A stretch of 40,404 bases of DNA from CARZYU01 sp964370085 (GTDB lineage: Bacteria > Bacillota_I > Bacilli_A > RF39 > UBA660). A model generated the notes under the pieces. It was not told the origin of the DNA. It saw only the letters and a program-made list of their open reading frames with translations, and did not search any database. The position numbers and the translations under genes are program-made. Positions 15,636 to 24,784 of the stretch are shown piece after piece (position 1 is the stretch's first letter; every line of letters begins with the position of its first letter). The stretch covers positions 1 to 40,404 of the forward strand of contig CAYJHI010000005.1 in assembly GCA_964370085.1 (NCBI GenBank), given 5' to 3'.

Positions 15636-17861
15636 ATGGATAAATATATAAAAGGTCATTATAGAAGAAGTATTTATTCTTCAGAAACAGGATACATAGT
15701 AGGTATTTTCAAAGTAAGTGAAACTAATAATAATGAATTAGATGATTATATTGATCGTACGATTACTTTTACTGGACACTTTCATGAATTAAACGAGAAT
15801 GATACTTATATATTCTATGGTACATTAGAAGAACATAGCAAGTATGGTGATCAATTCGTAGTAACGGCCTATGAGAGATGTCAACCAGAAACCAAAGATG
15901 CTCTAGTAGAATTTTTAACAAGTGGACTATTTAAAGGAATAGGAGAAAGGAAAGCCGAAAAAATAGTACATGTTTTAGGAAAAGAAACCATTGATACTAT
16001 TTTAAATAATCCTGATAATTTATTACTAATACCAACGGTTACAAAGAAAAACATAGATGTTTTACACGTAGGTATGATGAATTACCAAGCTAGTTATCAA
16101 ATTCTAATTGATTTAAATAGATTAGGTTTTAATACTAAAGATGCTCTTAGTATTTATAATAAATACCAAAGTAATGTCTTTGAAGTAATTGATAAAAATA
16201 TCTATACTATAATCGAAGAAGTACTTAACATGCCCTTTAAAAAAATAGATCATATTGCATTACAAATGGGAATAGAAAAACAAGATACAAGACGTATTGA
16301 AGCAGGTATAATTTATGTTTTAGAAGAACTAGTTAATACAACAGGAAACTGTTATTTTAAATTAAATGAAATACATAATTATTTACAAAGAGCTTTGCTA
16401 ATAAATACTACTATAAATGAAATAGAAACTTCAGTTAATAACTTACTAAAAGACTTAAGACTAATTCAAAAAGAAGAAAAAATCTATTTAAAAGAAACAT
16501 ATGAAGCTGAAACAAACATTGTTAATCGTTTTAAGTTATTGTATAAATCAACTATAGAAAAACAAAAAGAAAAGAATTATTCAAAACACTTAACTTCTGT
16601 TTCTAACAACTTAGAGTACTTAGAAAACAGTTTAAAGATAACTTACAACCAAGATCAAACAAAAGCCATTAAAGAAGCTTATAACAATGACATATTAGTA
16701 ATAACAGGAGGACCAGGAACAGGTAAAACAACTATTCTAAAAGCCATCGTAGAAATGTATCGTCTAGTAAATGATCTTAACTATGGTAAATCAGTTGATG
16801 AATTAGTCTTACTAGCACCTACAGGAAGAGCAAGCAAAAGAATGAATGAATCAACACTTTATCCAGCATCTACTATTCATAGATTCTTAAAATGGAATAA
16901 AGACACTAATAAATTTTCAGTTAATGAGAATAATAAAAGTGATGCTAAATGTGTTGTTATTGATGAAGCTAGTATGGTAGATGTCTATTTATTAGATAAT
17001 TTATTAAAAGGACTAAGTTATAAGTGTAAAATTATCTTAGTAGGAGATTATGAACAATTACCTAGTGTTGGACCAGGACAAGTATTAAAAGATATTATTG
17101 ATAGTGATAAACTACCAATTGTGCACTTAAAAGAATTATATCGTCAAAAAGCAGATTCTAACATCCTAACACTAGCATATGACATAAATAAAGAAGTAGT
17201 AGATTACAGTTGTTTTAACAATGAAGAAGACCTTACTCTAATAGAAACAACTTCCCAAAACTTAAAAAAAGAATTAAGAGAATTATGTGAAAACTATTTA
17301 GATTATGATTATCGATATTTTCAAATACTAGCACCTATGTATAAAACAATGAACGGAATAGATTCACTTAATAAGATGTTACAAGAAGTTTTTAATCCTA
17401 AAAAAACTAATAAAAAAGAATTAGTAGTAGGAGAGATAACTTATAGAGAAAATGATAAAGTTATTCAACTAGCTAATATGCCAGATGAAAATGTCTTTAA
17501 TGGTGATATTGGAATTATTTCTAAAATAAATACACAACCAAAAGAAATATATATAGATTTTGATGGAAATGAAGTAAGATATACTCCTGCCAATTTTATT
17601 AAATTTAAACATGGATTTGCAATATCGGTACATAAAGCTCAAGGAAGTGAGTTTGATATTGTTATTATGCCTATATTAGAAGAATATAAACGAATGCTTT
17701 ATAAAAAACTTATATATACAGGTATCACTAGAAGTAAAAAACAGTTATATATTCTAGGACAAAAAAGTGCTCTAACTTCATCATCTAAAAATAACTATAG
17801 TGATTCAAGAAGAACAACTATTAAAGAACTTCTAATTAATAGTATAAAAGAAGAAAACTAA
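15636..17861 (+). CDS. recD2: RecD2-type ATP-dependent DNA helicase
   Basis: RecD2 is a 5'-3' SF1B helicase that works without RecBC in replication-fork maintenance and repair. The 741-residue protein has the N-terminal OB-like and helix-hairpin-helix region (FKGIGERKAEKIVHVLG near 105) typical of RecD2 rather than RecD. The helicase motifs are Walker A GGPGTGKTT near residue 357, motif II VIDEASMVD near 441, GDYEQLPSVGPGQV near 470, motif V SVHKAQGSEFD near 665, and motif VI YTGITRSKKQLYILG near 691. It lies directly after a terminator with only an AGAAGGAGA ribosome binding site in front, and no clear promoter is visible, so it may depend on readthrough. Confidence 0.95.
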   Translation: MDKYIKGHYRRSIYSSETGYIVGIFKVSETNNNELDDYIDRTITFTGHFHELNENDTYIFYGTLEEHSKYGDQFVVTAYERCQPETKDALVEFLTSGLFKGIGERKAEKIVHVLGKETIDTILNNPDNLLLIPTVTKKNIDVLHVGMMNYQASYQILIDLNRLGFNTKDALSIYNKYQSNVFEVIDKNIYTIIEEVLNMPFKKIDHIALQMGIEKQDTRRIEAGIIYVLEELVNTTGNCYFKLNEIHNYLQRALLINTTINEIETSVNNLLKDLRLIQKEEKIYLKETYEAETNIVNRFKLLYKSTIEKQKEKNYSKHLTSVSNNLEYLENSLKITYNQDQTKAIKEAYNNDILVITGGPGTGKTTILKAIVEMYRLVNDLNYGKSVDELVLLAPTGRASKRMNESTLYPASTIHRFLKWNKDTNKFSVNENNKSDAKCVVIDEASMVDVYLLDNLLKGLSYKCKIILVGDYEQLPSVGPGQVLKDIIDSDKLPIVHLKELYRQKADSNILTLAYDINKEVVDYSCFNNEEDLTLIETTSQNLKKELRELCENYLDYDYRYFQILAPMYKTMNGIDSLNKMLQEVFNPKKTNKKELVVGEITYRENDKVIQLANMPDENVFNGDIGIISKINTQPKEIYIDFDGNEVRYTPANFIKFKHGFAISVHKAQGSEFDIVIMPILEEYKRMLYKKLIYTGITRSKKQLYILGQKSALTSSSKNNYSDSRRTTIKELLINSIKEEN

Positions 17862-17875
17862 TTCATAATAATAAT

Positions 17876-17897
17876 GGTACATTGGTTAATGTGTACC
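17876..17897 (+). other. Hairpin in the leader of the 54-codon gene
   Basis: GGTACA and TGTACC (17876-17881 with 17892-17897) form a stable stem with extra CATT/AATG pairing possible. There is no T-run, so it is not an ordinary terminator. It could be an RNA processing or regulatory hairpin between recD2 and the small gene. Confidence 0.5.
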
Positions 17898-17925
17898 GCA
17901 TATTTTCGGACAATGAGGTGATATT

Positions 17926-18090
17926 ATGAGAATGATGGGAAAAACACTAACAATCGCAGCCATAGGTGCCTTAGGTGTAGGATCTTGGATGGCTTATAAA
18001 CATTATAATCCAAATGCGAAAAATGATTTAAAGAAAGCCGTACGTAAAATGGCTAACAAAGAGGAAAACATGATCGAAAATATGATGTAA
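17926..18090 (+). CDS. Small membrane-anchored peptide of 54 residues
   Basis: An ATG behind a good GAGGTGAT ribosome binding site (17915-17922) opens a 54-codon frame. Its start is basic (MRMMGKT), followed by a short hydrophobic helix (LTIAAIGALGVGSWMAY, residues 8-24) and a charged tail (KNDLKKAVRKMANKEENM). The layout is that of small single-pass membrane proteins with a cytoplasmic amphipathic tail. It is bounded downstream by a strong terminator. The function is unknown. The good ribosome binding site, coherent composition and terminator make it likely real. Confidence 0.7.
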   Translation: MRMMGKTLTIAAIGALGVGSWMAYKHYNPNAKNDLKKAVRKMANKEENMIENMM

Positions 18091-18093
18091 TAG

Positions 18094-18120
18094 AAAAGAG
18101 TAGAAATACTCTTTTTATTT
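18094..18120 (+). terminator. Terminator after the 54-codon gene
   Basis: A 9-bp perfect stem AAAAGAGTA/TACTCTTTT (18094-18102 with 18107-18115) with a GAAA tetraloop is followed by T-rich sequence. Confidence 0.9.
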
Positions 18121-18130
18121 TCTAAAATTT

Positions 18131-18139
18131 TGATATAAT
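18131..18139 (+). promoter_or_regulatory. Extended -10 promoter of the 18162 gene
   Basis: TGATATAAT is a consensus extended -10 box. The -35 position falls in the preceding T-run and is poor. GAGAGGAG at 18146-18153 is the ribosome binding site. Confidence 0.65.
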
Positions 18140-18161
18140 TGTACTAGAGAGGAGCAATTTT

Positions 18162-19421
18162 ATGCCAAGATCTAAGAAAAAAACAGAAGAAGAAAAAATC
18201 TCTTTTGATGAATTTATAGAAAATAATGACCCTAATTGTTTTAAACCGTTTTATAAACAGGGGAGTAAAGCATTATGTTACCCATTATATGTCATTGAAA
18301 ACAGCAAGATAGATAAAGGGTACATGTTATATACGGATTTAAGTTTGAAAAATAACTACAATTCAAAAATTCACTTTAGTAAATATAATATTACTTCCGC
18401 AGGGTATATCATATCTGACAAAGTTAATGAAAATTTCACTTTATTAAAAATGGAAAAAGAAGCAGCGCTTTACATGGATGAAAAATCACGAAACGAAATA
18501 ATAAACTTAAGAATAGAGAATATTACAGACACCAATAGTAACAAAATAATATCAATCTTATTAAAGGTCGGCATAGGAGTAATAGCTCTTTTCATAATGA
18601 TATTATTTTTCGAATATAATAGTTTTTTTAGTACAAAACAAAAAGAAGTTAGCGATGAAGTGGTAAGTGATTTTAAAAATGCTGTAACTGAGTATATAGA
18701 AGGAGAAACAACATTTTTTTCAATATCTCATTTGGAAAGAGATGAAGTGGATAGTATAACGGACAACAAAGAAATAAGTGATTTTTTAATAGAAAGTCTC
18801 GACTCATTAAAAGATGAAGAAATTGCTAATATCATCGATAGTTTAGATCGTTCAGAATTTTTCTCGCAAAACGTCAATGATTATTTAGAAGCCAAAAATA
18901 ATACCGCTGTTAAAACAATCAATGACATCATAAAGTATGAACATCTCTATGGAAATAATAATTTTTATGATTTCGAAACTTCGTTAGCCACAATTAAAAG
19001 TTACCTAGACGAACCAACATCTGTTTTCATATCAAACGAAGAAGGAGCTTACTACTCATCAAGTGAAAATAGAACTCTTAAAAACGGAACTTATGCAGAT
19101 AAAAATGATGGTGGTAGTTCAAAGTATACAGCGTCATATAAAGGAGATTTTGCAATATTAGATCATTATCATAAATATTTAGATAGTTATTACCAACACC
19201 AAGAGTCATTTAGTGAAACGTATTATTACAAAGGAAAAAAACTGGGTGAATTTGATTCTTATTTAGATAACTTTGAAGATAATAGTATTACTAAAAGTAT
19301 CGAAGACTCTAAAGTTTATATAACTGATTCATATTTGGTTATTCTTAATGAAGAAAAGAAAATATTTTACGGAAAAAATTTAAATGATACAGTTGGATGT
19401 TACATTGATTTTGGCATATAG
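18162..19421 (+). CDS. Unknown single-pass membrane protein with large outer domain
   Basis: I do not recognise this 419-residue protein. Residues 1-125 are soluble and probably cytoplasmic, with a basic start (MPRSKKKTEEEK). One membrane helix follows at about 131-150 (ISILLKVGIGVIALFIMILFF). The remaining about 265 residues are acidic, rich in Ser, Asp and Tyr, and probably outside the cell. A Tyr/Ser-rich stretch near 287-330 (EEGAYYSSSENRTLKNGTY) may be exposed. The next gene starts 10 bp later with its own ribosome binding site, so the two are an operon of surface-exposed unknowns. Confidence 0.75.
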   Translation: MPRSKKKTEEEKISFDEFIENNDPNCFKPFYKQGSKALCYPLYVIENSKIDKGYMLYTDLSLKNNYNSKIHFSKYNITSAGYIISDKVNENFTLLKMEKEAALYMDEKSRNEIINLRIENITDTNSNKIISILLKVGIGVIALFIMILFFEYNSFFSTKQKEVSDEVVSDFKNAVTEYIEGETTFFSISHLERDEVDSITDNKEISDFLIESLDSLKDEEIANIIDSLDRSEFFSQNVNDYLEAKNNTAVKTINDIIKYEHLYGNNNFYDFETSLATIKSYLDEPTSVFISNEEGAYYSSSENRTLKNGTYADKNDGGSSKYTASYKGDFAILDHYHKYLDSYYQHQESFSETYYYKGKKLGEFDSYLDNFEDNSITKSIEDSKVYITDSYLVILNEEKKIFYGKNLNDTVGCYIDFGI

Positions 19422-19431
19422 GAGGTAATTT

Positions 19432-20055
19432 ATGTTATTTATAATGTTTATATTATTTTTGCTCTTCGTGGCATTAATAGCAATATATTTTTTCGAACAA
19501 AAGAAAAAAGTTATCTTCAGCTTAGTCATATTATTTTGTTGTGTCATTAGTTATTTTTATTTAAGTTTAGGTATAAATAAAAATAATTATGTCATTGAAA
19601 ATGTAGAATTGAAAATAAGTGAAGAACTTAATAAATGGGAAATTTCAAACCAAGCCGGTATTAAAGAATATGGCATAGAAGACGTTAAGGTTAAACTCGA
19701 TATTATTTCAAGCGATAGTGATACATATTACATAAGTGTTAAAGTATCTTGTGAAACTGGTAAAATTACTAGTGAAATAGAAAACAGCTTAATATCTTAT
19801 GAACTGTTTGAAATATTTGAAATTTTTGATGGTGGTAGTTTTAAGTTAGATAATGGTTATAAAGTAGATATAAGAAGTGATAAAACTAGTGAATTACAAA
19901 TTACTACCATTGTTAATAGAATAGTTATCAACAAACCTCTAACTGAAGAAGAACAAAAAGAGGAAAATAGAGATATTATCTCATGTTCAGAACGATCAAC
20001 GACTATAAATGAATGTTCTTGGAGTTCTTCTCAAGGAAAGTGTATATGTAAATAA
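19432..20055 (+). CDS. Unknown membrane protein with cysteine-rich C-terminal tail
   Basis: This 207-residue protein begins with two membrane segments (about 1-20 LFIMFILFLLFVALIAIYFF and 27-46 VIFSLVILFCCVISYFYLSL) joined by a short basic loop. A roughly 150-residue domain with alternating beta-type sequence follows. The C-terminus holds four cysteines within 27 residues (near 183-206), suitable for two disulfides if extracellular. It is preceded by an AGGAGG ribosome binding site at 19421-19426 and lies 10 bp after the previous gene. I recognise no family. Confidence 0.7.
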   Translation: MLFIMFILFLLFVALIAIYFFEQKKKVIFSLVILFCCVISYFYLSLGINKNNYVIENVELKISEELNKWEISNQAGIKEYGIEDVKVKLDIISSDSDTYYISVKVSCETGKITSEIENSLISYELFEIFEIFDGGSFKLDNGYKVDIRSDKTSELQITTIVNRIVINKPLTEEEQKEENRDIISCSERSTTINECSWSSSQGKCICK

Positions 20056-20143
20056 GTATTAAATAAATTCATCATTTGTTACAAACGAATATCCCTGGTT
20101 TCGTATAACATTAATCCCATAAACTATAAAACTTAACTAATCT

Positions 20144-20175
20144 AAAAGAGTAATCAAGATACTCTTTTTCTCTTT
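20144..20175 (+). terminator. Terminator of the 18162-20055 operon
   Basis: AAAAGAGTA (20144-20152) pairs with TACTCTTTT (20160-20168) around a 7-nt loop, followed by more T. The stem sequence is the same as at 18094-18115. The 88 bp between the stop and this hairpin hold no gene that I can support. Confidence 0.85.
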
Positions 20176-20222
20176 TTATAAAGTATAAAACTAATATATT
20201 TGTCAAAATAAGTAAACAATTC

Positions 20223-20251
20223 TTGAATTATAAGCAATTATTCGCTATAAT
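20223..20251 (+). promoter_or_regulatory. parE-parC promoter (TTGAAT-17-TATAAT)
   Basis: TTGAAT (20223-20228) and TATAAT (20246-20251) have a 17-nt spacer. A GGAGTGAT ribosome binding site (20267-20274) precedes the ATG at 20280. Confidence 0.8.
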
Positions 20252-20279
20252 AGTCTAAGACAAAATGGAGTGATAATAA

Positions 20280-22184
20280 ATGGCATTAAAATATGATGAG
20301 AGTTCGATAAAAGTATTAGAAGGTCTAGAAGCAGTACGTAAAAGACCGGGTATGTATATAGGTTCTACAGACAAAAGAGGGCTACACCATCTAGTATGGG
20401 AAATAGTAGATAACTCAATTGATGAAGCTATTAATGGATACGGAGATACTATTAAAATAACAATTCATAAAGATAAGAGTATTTCTATTTCTGACTATGG
20501 ACGAGGAGTACCAGTAGGTAAACATGCAACAGGTAAATCAACACCAGAAGTAATCTATACCGTACTACATGCCGGTGGTAAATTTGAATCTGCTGGTTAT
20601 AAAGTATCAGGTGGATTACACGGAGTAGGGGCATCTGTTGTTAATGCCTTATCTAAATGGTTAGAAGTTAATATTAAAAAAGATGGTAAAGAGTACCTTA
20701 TTACTTTTAAAGATGGAGGACACTTAGATAAACCTCTTAAACAAATAGGAACTACCAATAAAACAGGAACAACAGTTAGATTCTTACCAGATGATAAGAT
20801 TTTTTCGACGACTAATTTTTCCTTTACAACAATATGTGAAAGAATGCAAGAATCAGCGTTTTTGTTAAAAGGAATGACTATCGAAGTATATGATGAAGCA
20901 GACGAAAAAGCCGAAAAATTTCATTATGAAGATGGTTTAGTAGCTTTCGTTGAATATCTAAATGAAGACCGTAAAACACTACACAGACCAGTTGTCTTCT
21001 CAGGAGAAAAAGATAGTATTGAAGTAGACATTGCGATGCAGTATACCGATACATACAATGAAAACATGATTTCTTTTGTTAACAATGTTAAAACAAGTGA
21101 TGGTGGAACTCATGAAGTTGGGTTTAAAACAGCCTTAACTAGAGTGTTTAATGAATATGCTAAGAACAATGGTTATATTAAAGGCAAAGAAAAAGCTTTT
21201 GAAGGTAGTGACGTTAGAGAAGGAATAACTGCTATTATATCTTTAAAAATACCAGAAGGACTACTACAATTTGAAGGACAAACAAAAGGTAAATTAGGCA
21301 CACCAGTTGCTAAGACAATCGTTGAACAAATAGTTACTGAAAAATTACAATTTTTCCTAGAAGAAAACAAAAAAGTAGCATCCGATATAATAGAAAAATC
21401 TCTTAAAAGTAAAGCCGCAAGAGAAGCAGCTCGAAAAGCAAGAGAAGAAGCCCGTAAAGGAAAAACAAGAAATCCTAAAGATCGTGCTTTATCAGGTAAA
21501 TTAACACCTGCTCAAACAAAAGATAAAAGCATAAAAGAATTATTCTTAGTCGAAGGAGACTCTGCCGGAGGTTCTGCTAAGCAAGGAAGAGATAGAACTT
21601 TCCAAGCGATATTACCTCTAAGAGGTAAAGTTATAAATACTGAAAAAGCTCGTATGGAAGACATCCTTAAAAACGAAGAAATCAATACAATGATTTATAC
21701 AATAGGAGCAGGAGTTGGAAGTGACTTTGATGTTGATGATATTGAATATAGTAAAATCATTATCATGACCGATGCTGATGACGATGGAGCGCACATTCAG
21801 TGTCTACTAATTACATTCTTCTATCGATACATGAAACCACTTATTGAATCAGGTAAATTATATATAGCCCTACCACCGTTATTTAAAGTAACTATGGGGA
21901 AAGAGGTAAAATATGTTTATACCACTGATGAATTAAAAGAAACAATCGGTGATAATAAAAAATATGAATTACAAAGATATAAAGGGTTAGGGGAAATGAA
22001 CGCCGATCAACTTGCTAAAACAACAATGAACAGAGAAACAAGAACCTTAATCAGAGTAAATATAGATGATGCACTACTAGCAGAAAAAAGAGTAAGTATT
22101 CTAATGGGAGACAGCGTTGAACCACGTAAAAACTGGATTGAAGAAAACGTTGAGTTCTCACTAGAAGATGATTATAAAATATAA
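20280..22184 (+). CDS. parE: DNA topoisomerase IV subunit B (ParE)
   Basis: ParE supplies the ATPase and TOPRIM parts of topoisomerase IV, which decatenates replicated chromosomes. The GHKL ATPase site shows EIVDNSIDEAI near residue 41, GRGVPVGKHATGKS near 76 and SGGLHGVGASVVNALS near 115. The TOPRIM region holds ELFLVEGDSAGGSAKQGRD near 420 and the metal-binding MTDADDDGAHI near 495. QRYKGLGEMNADQL near 563 closes it. At 634 residues it has the usual Gram-positive length. The choice of ParE over GyrB rests on the Gram-positive ParE-like start and the partner gene 12 bp downstream, which is ParC-like. A second GyrB/A pair should exist elsewhere in the genome. Confidence 0.93.
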   Translation: MALKYDESSIKVLEGLEAVRKRPGMYIGSTDKRGLHHLVWEIVDNSIDEAINGYGDTIKITIHKDKSISISDYGRGVPVGKHATGKSTPEVIYTVLHAGGKFESAGYKVSGGLHGVGASVVNALSKWLEVNIKKDGKEYLITFKDGGHLDKPLKQIGTTNKTGTTVRFLPDDKIFSTTNFSFTTICERMQESAFLLKGMTIEVYDEADEKAEKFHYEDGLVAFVEYLNEDRKTLHRPVVFSGEKDSIEVDIAMQYTDTYNENMISFVNNVKTSDGGTHEVGFKTALTRVFNEYAKNNGYIKGKEKAFEGSDVREGITAIISLKIPEGLLQFEGQTKGKLGTPVAKTIVEQIVTEKLQFFLEENKKVASDIIEKSLKSKAAREAARKAREEARKGKTRNPKDRALSGKLTPAQTKDKSIKELFLVEGDSAGGSAKQGRDRTFQAILPLRGKVINTEKARMEDILKNEEINTMIYTIGAGVGSDFDVDDIEYSKIIIMTDADDDGAHIQCLLITFFYRYMKPLIESGKLYIALPPLFKVTMGKEVKYVYTTDELKETIGDNKKYELQRYKGLGEMNADQLAKTTMNRETRTLIRVNIDDALLAEKRVSILMGDSVEPRKNWIEENVEFSLEDDYKI

Positions 22185-22196
22185 GGAGTAGATAAT

Positions 22197-24728
22197 ATGG
22201 CTAAAGTAAAAAAACATGACAAAACAATCGTTGAAAAAATATTTGATTACTCCTTAGAAGATATAATGGGAGAACGATTCGGAAGATATTCTAAATACAT
22301 TATTCAAGATCGCGCTATACCAGATGTACGCGATGGCTTAAAACCGGTTCAAAGAAGAATTCTTTACTCAATGTTTAAAGAACGCAACACCTATGATAAA
22401 AACTATCGTAAAAGTGCTAAAACAGTAGGAGACGTAATTGGTAATTATCATCCACATGGAGATACATCCATATATGATGCCATGGTTCGTATGAGTCAAG
22501 ATTGGAAAATGTTACATCCATACGTTGATATGCATGGTAATAACGGAAGTATTGATGGAGATACAGCAGCTGCCTACCGTTACACTGAAGCAAAATTATC
22601 AAAAATTTGTAATGAACTATTAAAAGACATTGATAAAAACACGGTTATGTTCGCGCCAAACTTTGATGATACAATATTAGAACCAACAGTTCTACCTGCA
22701 AAGTATCCCAATCTTTTAGTAAGTGGAACAACAGGTATATCAGCAGGATATGCTACTAATATTCCATCACATAACCTAGAAGAAATAATTGATGCCACAA
22801 TTAAAAGAATTGATTCTCCTAATTGCCGATTAGAGACAATAATGGACATCGTTAAAGGACCAGACTTTGCAACAGGGGCAATAGTAGAAGGAATTAATGG
22901 TATAAAAGAAGCTTATGAAACAGGACGTGGGAAAGTAATAATTAGAAGTAGAACAGAATTCACAGAAGAAAAGACAAGAAACAACCTAATTATTACGGAA
23001 ATACCATACGAAGTTAATAAAGCCAACTTAGTACGTAAAATTGATGAAATTAGAATTGATAAAAAAATAGATGGAATTATCGAAGTAAGAGATGAGTCGG
23101 ACAAAGCTCTTAGAATAGTTGTTGAACTAAAAAAAGATATGAACAAAGAACTTATCTTAAACTATTTACTAAAAAATACTGACTTACAAGTAAGTTATAA
23201 CTTTAATATGGTATCTATAGTTAATAGAAGACCAAAACTATTAGGAATCTTAGAAATATTAGATGCCTATATTGCACATAAAAAAGAAGTTGTAGTAAAA
23301 AGAACTAAGTTTGATTTAGAACATGCTAAAGCAAGATTTCATATTGTTGAAGGTCTTATTAAATGTTTATCTATTTTAGATGAAGTAATTAAGACAATCA
23401 GAGCTAGTAAAAATAAATCTGATGCTAAAAACAACTTAGTTAAAGAATATGATTTCAGTGAATTACAAGCAGAAGCTATCGTAATGTTACAATTATATAA
23501 ATTAACTAATACAGACGTTGTATTATTAGAAGAAGAACTAGATAATTTAAAGAAAATTATTTCTGGATTAGAAGCTATTCTTAACAGTGAAGATATCCTA
23601 CATCAAGTGATGAAAGAAGAACTAAGAAAAGTTAAGAAAGAATACTCTATCCCAAGAAGAAGTGAAATAAAAGAAGAAATAACAGAGTTAAAGATTGATA
23701 CACAAGAGATGATTGCCAAAGAAGATGTTGTTGTTTTAGTAACTAAAGATGGTTATATTAAAAGAGCAAGTTTAAGAAGTTATCAAGCGACAGATGATGA
23801 TCCAACTCTAAAAGAAAATGATTATGTTATTGGTAAGTATGAAGCGAATACTATTAATACACTATTATTATTTACTTCACTAGGTAATTACTTATACGTA
23901 CCAGTGCATATCATTCCAGATACTAAATGGAAAGACTTAGGTAAACATATTAGTAATATTATCAAAATAGATGAGAACGAAGAATTAATAGGAAGTATTT
24001 TAGTAAAAGACTTTAATCATAACTTAGAAATATTACTTGCTACTAGTGATGGACTAATTAAAAGAACATCTCTAAAAGATTTCGAAGTATCTCGTTATAC
24101 TAAACCTATTACATGTATGAAACTAAAAGCTAATAGTAAAATGATATCAGTAGAACCAGCACTACATAACGATGTCTTTATTGCTACTAATTCAGGTTAT
24201 GGAGTATGGTTTGATAAACAAGAAATACCATTAGTAGGATTAAGAACAAGTGGAGTAAAAGCAGCTAACCTTAAAAATGATGAAGTAGTATCAATGACTA
24301 ACTTTAACAGTGAAGAAATAGAATATGTTTCTATTATTACAGATAAAGGTACAGCTAAAAGAGTTAAATTAACAGAATTTGAAAAAACAGCAAGAGCAAG
24401 ACGTGGTCTAATGTTAATTAAAGAAGTTAAATCTAACCCATATAAAATAGTTAATGTCTTTACAACATCTACTAAGAATACTATTGGTATTAAAACATCA
24501 GATATTAAAGAAGTTAAATTAACAGAACTTCCAATAAATGATCGTTATTCTACAGGATCTAGTATTACGAAAGAATACATCTATCAAACATTTATAACTA
24601 AAAGTATAGAAAAAGATATCAATTCATATCAACCAGATAAAGAAAACATTATTGATACACCAAAAGTATCACTTAAAGAGATAGATGAAAGATTAATGAC
24701 TATCGAAGATTTCATAGAAGAAGAGTAG
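22197..24728 (+). CDS. parC: DNA topoisomerase IV subunit A (ParC)
   Basis: ParC cuts and rejoins DNA in topoisomerase IV. The N-terminal breakage-reunion domain shows FGRYSKYIIQDRAIPDVRDG near residue 22, VIGNYHPHGDTSIYDAMVR near 80, and the active-site tyrosine in AYRYTEAKLS near 129. A long coiled-coil and beta-pinwheel follow to 843 residues. No clear GyrA box (QRRGGKG) is present; the nearest phrase is ARARRGLM near residue 733, which favours ParC. In the quinolone-resistance region, the position usually held by Ser (HPHGDSS in many species) is Thr. It is co-transcribed with parE and ends in its own terminator. Confidence 0.94.
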   Translation: MAKVKKHDKTIVEKIFDYSLEDIMGERFGRYSKYIIQDRAIPDVRDGLKPVQRRILYSMFKERNTYDKNYRKSAKTVGDVIGNYHPHGDTSIYDAMVRMSQDWKMLHPYVDMHGNNGSIDGDTAAAYRYTEAKLSKICNELLKDIDKNTVMFAPNFDDTILEPTVLPAKYPNLLVSGTTGISAGYATNIPSHNLEEIIDATIKRIDSPNCRLETIMDIVKGPDFATGAIVEGINGIKEAYETGRGKVIIRSRTEFTEEKTRNNLIITEIPYEVNKANLVRKIDEIRIDKKIDGIIEVRDESDKALRIVVELKKDMNKELILNYLLKNTDLQVSYNFNMVSIVNRRPKLLGILEILDAYIAHKKEVVVKRTKFDLEHAKARFHIVEGLIKCLSILDEVIKTIRASKNKSDAKNNLVKEYDFSELQAEAIVMLQLYKLTNTDVVLLEEELDNLKKIISGLEAILNSEDILHQVMKEELRKVKKEYSIPRRSEIKEEITELKIDTQEMIAKEDVVVLVTKDGYIKRASLRSYQATDDDPTLKENDYVIGKYEANTINTLLLFTSLGNYLYVPVHIIPDTKWKDLGKHISNIIKIDENEELIGSILVKDFNHNLEILLATSDGLIKRTSLKDFEVSRYTKPITCMKLKANSKMISVEPALHNDVFIATNSGYGVWFDKQEIPLVGLRTSGVKAANLKNDEVVSMTNFNSEEIEYVSIITDKGTAKRVKLTEFEKTARARRGLMLIKEVKSNPYKIVNVFTTSTKNTIGIKTSDIKEVKLTELPINDRYSTGSSITKEYIYQTFITKSIEKDINSYQPDKENIIDTPKVSLKEIDERLMTIEDFIEEE

Positions 24729-24743
24729 AAACACTCTTTTTAT
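24721..24743 (+). terminator. Terminator overlapping the parC stop
   Basis: AAGAGT (24721-24726) and ACTCTT (24733-24738) form the stem around AGAAAC, followed by T's. The TAG stop of parC (24726-24728) lies inside the hairpin. Confidence 0.8.
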
Positions 24744-24754
24744 TATGCTATAAT
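24726..24754 (+). promoter_or_regulatory. Promoter of the 24785 gene, overlapping the parC terminator
   Basis: TGCTATAAT (24746-24754) is an extended -10 box. TAGAAA (24726-24731), 17 nt upstream, could serve as -35 and lies in the loop of the parC terminator. Confidence 0.6.
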
Positions 24755-24784
24755 AAATCACAATTAAGAAAGAAGTGAACAACG

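Noticed and set aside
20080..20104. Hairpin ACGAA/TTCGT in the gap before parE
   Set aside because: The stem is only five pairs with a long loop and no T-run; the true terminator is at 20144-20175.
22417..23146. Several minus-strand frames inside parC
   Set aside because: They mirror the strongly conserved parC coding sequence and have no start signals or family resemblance.
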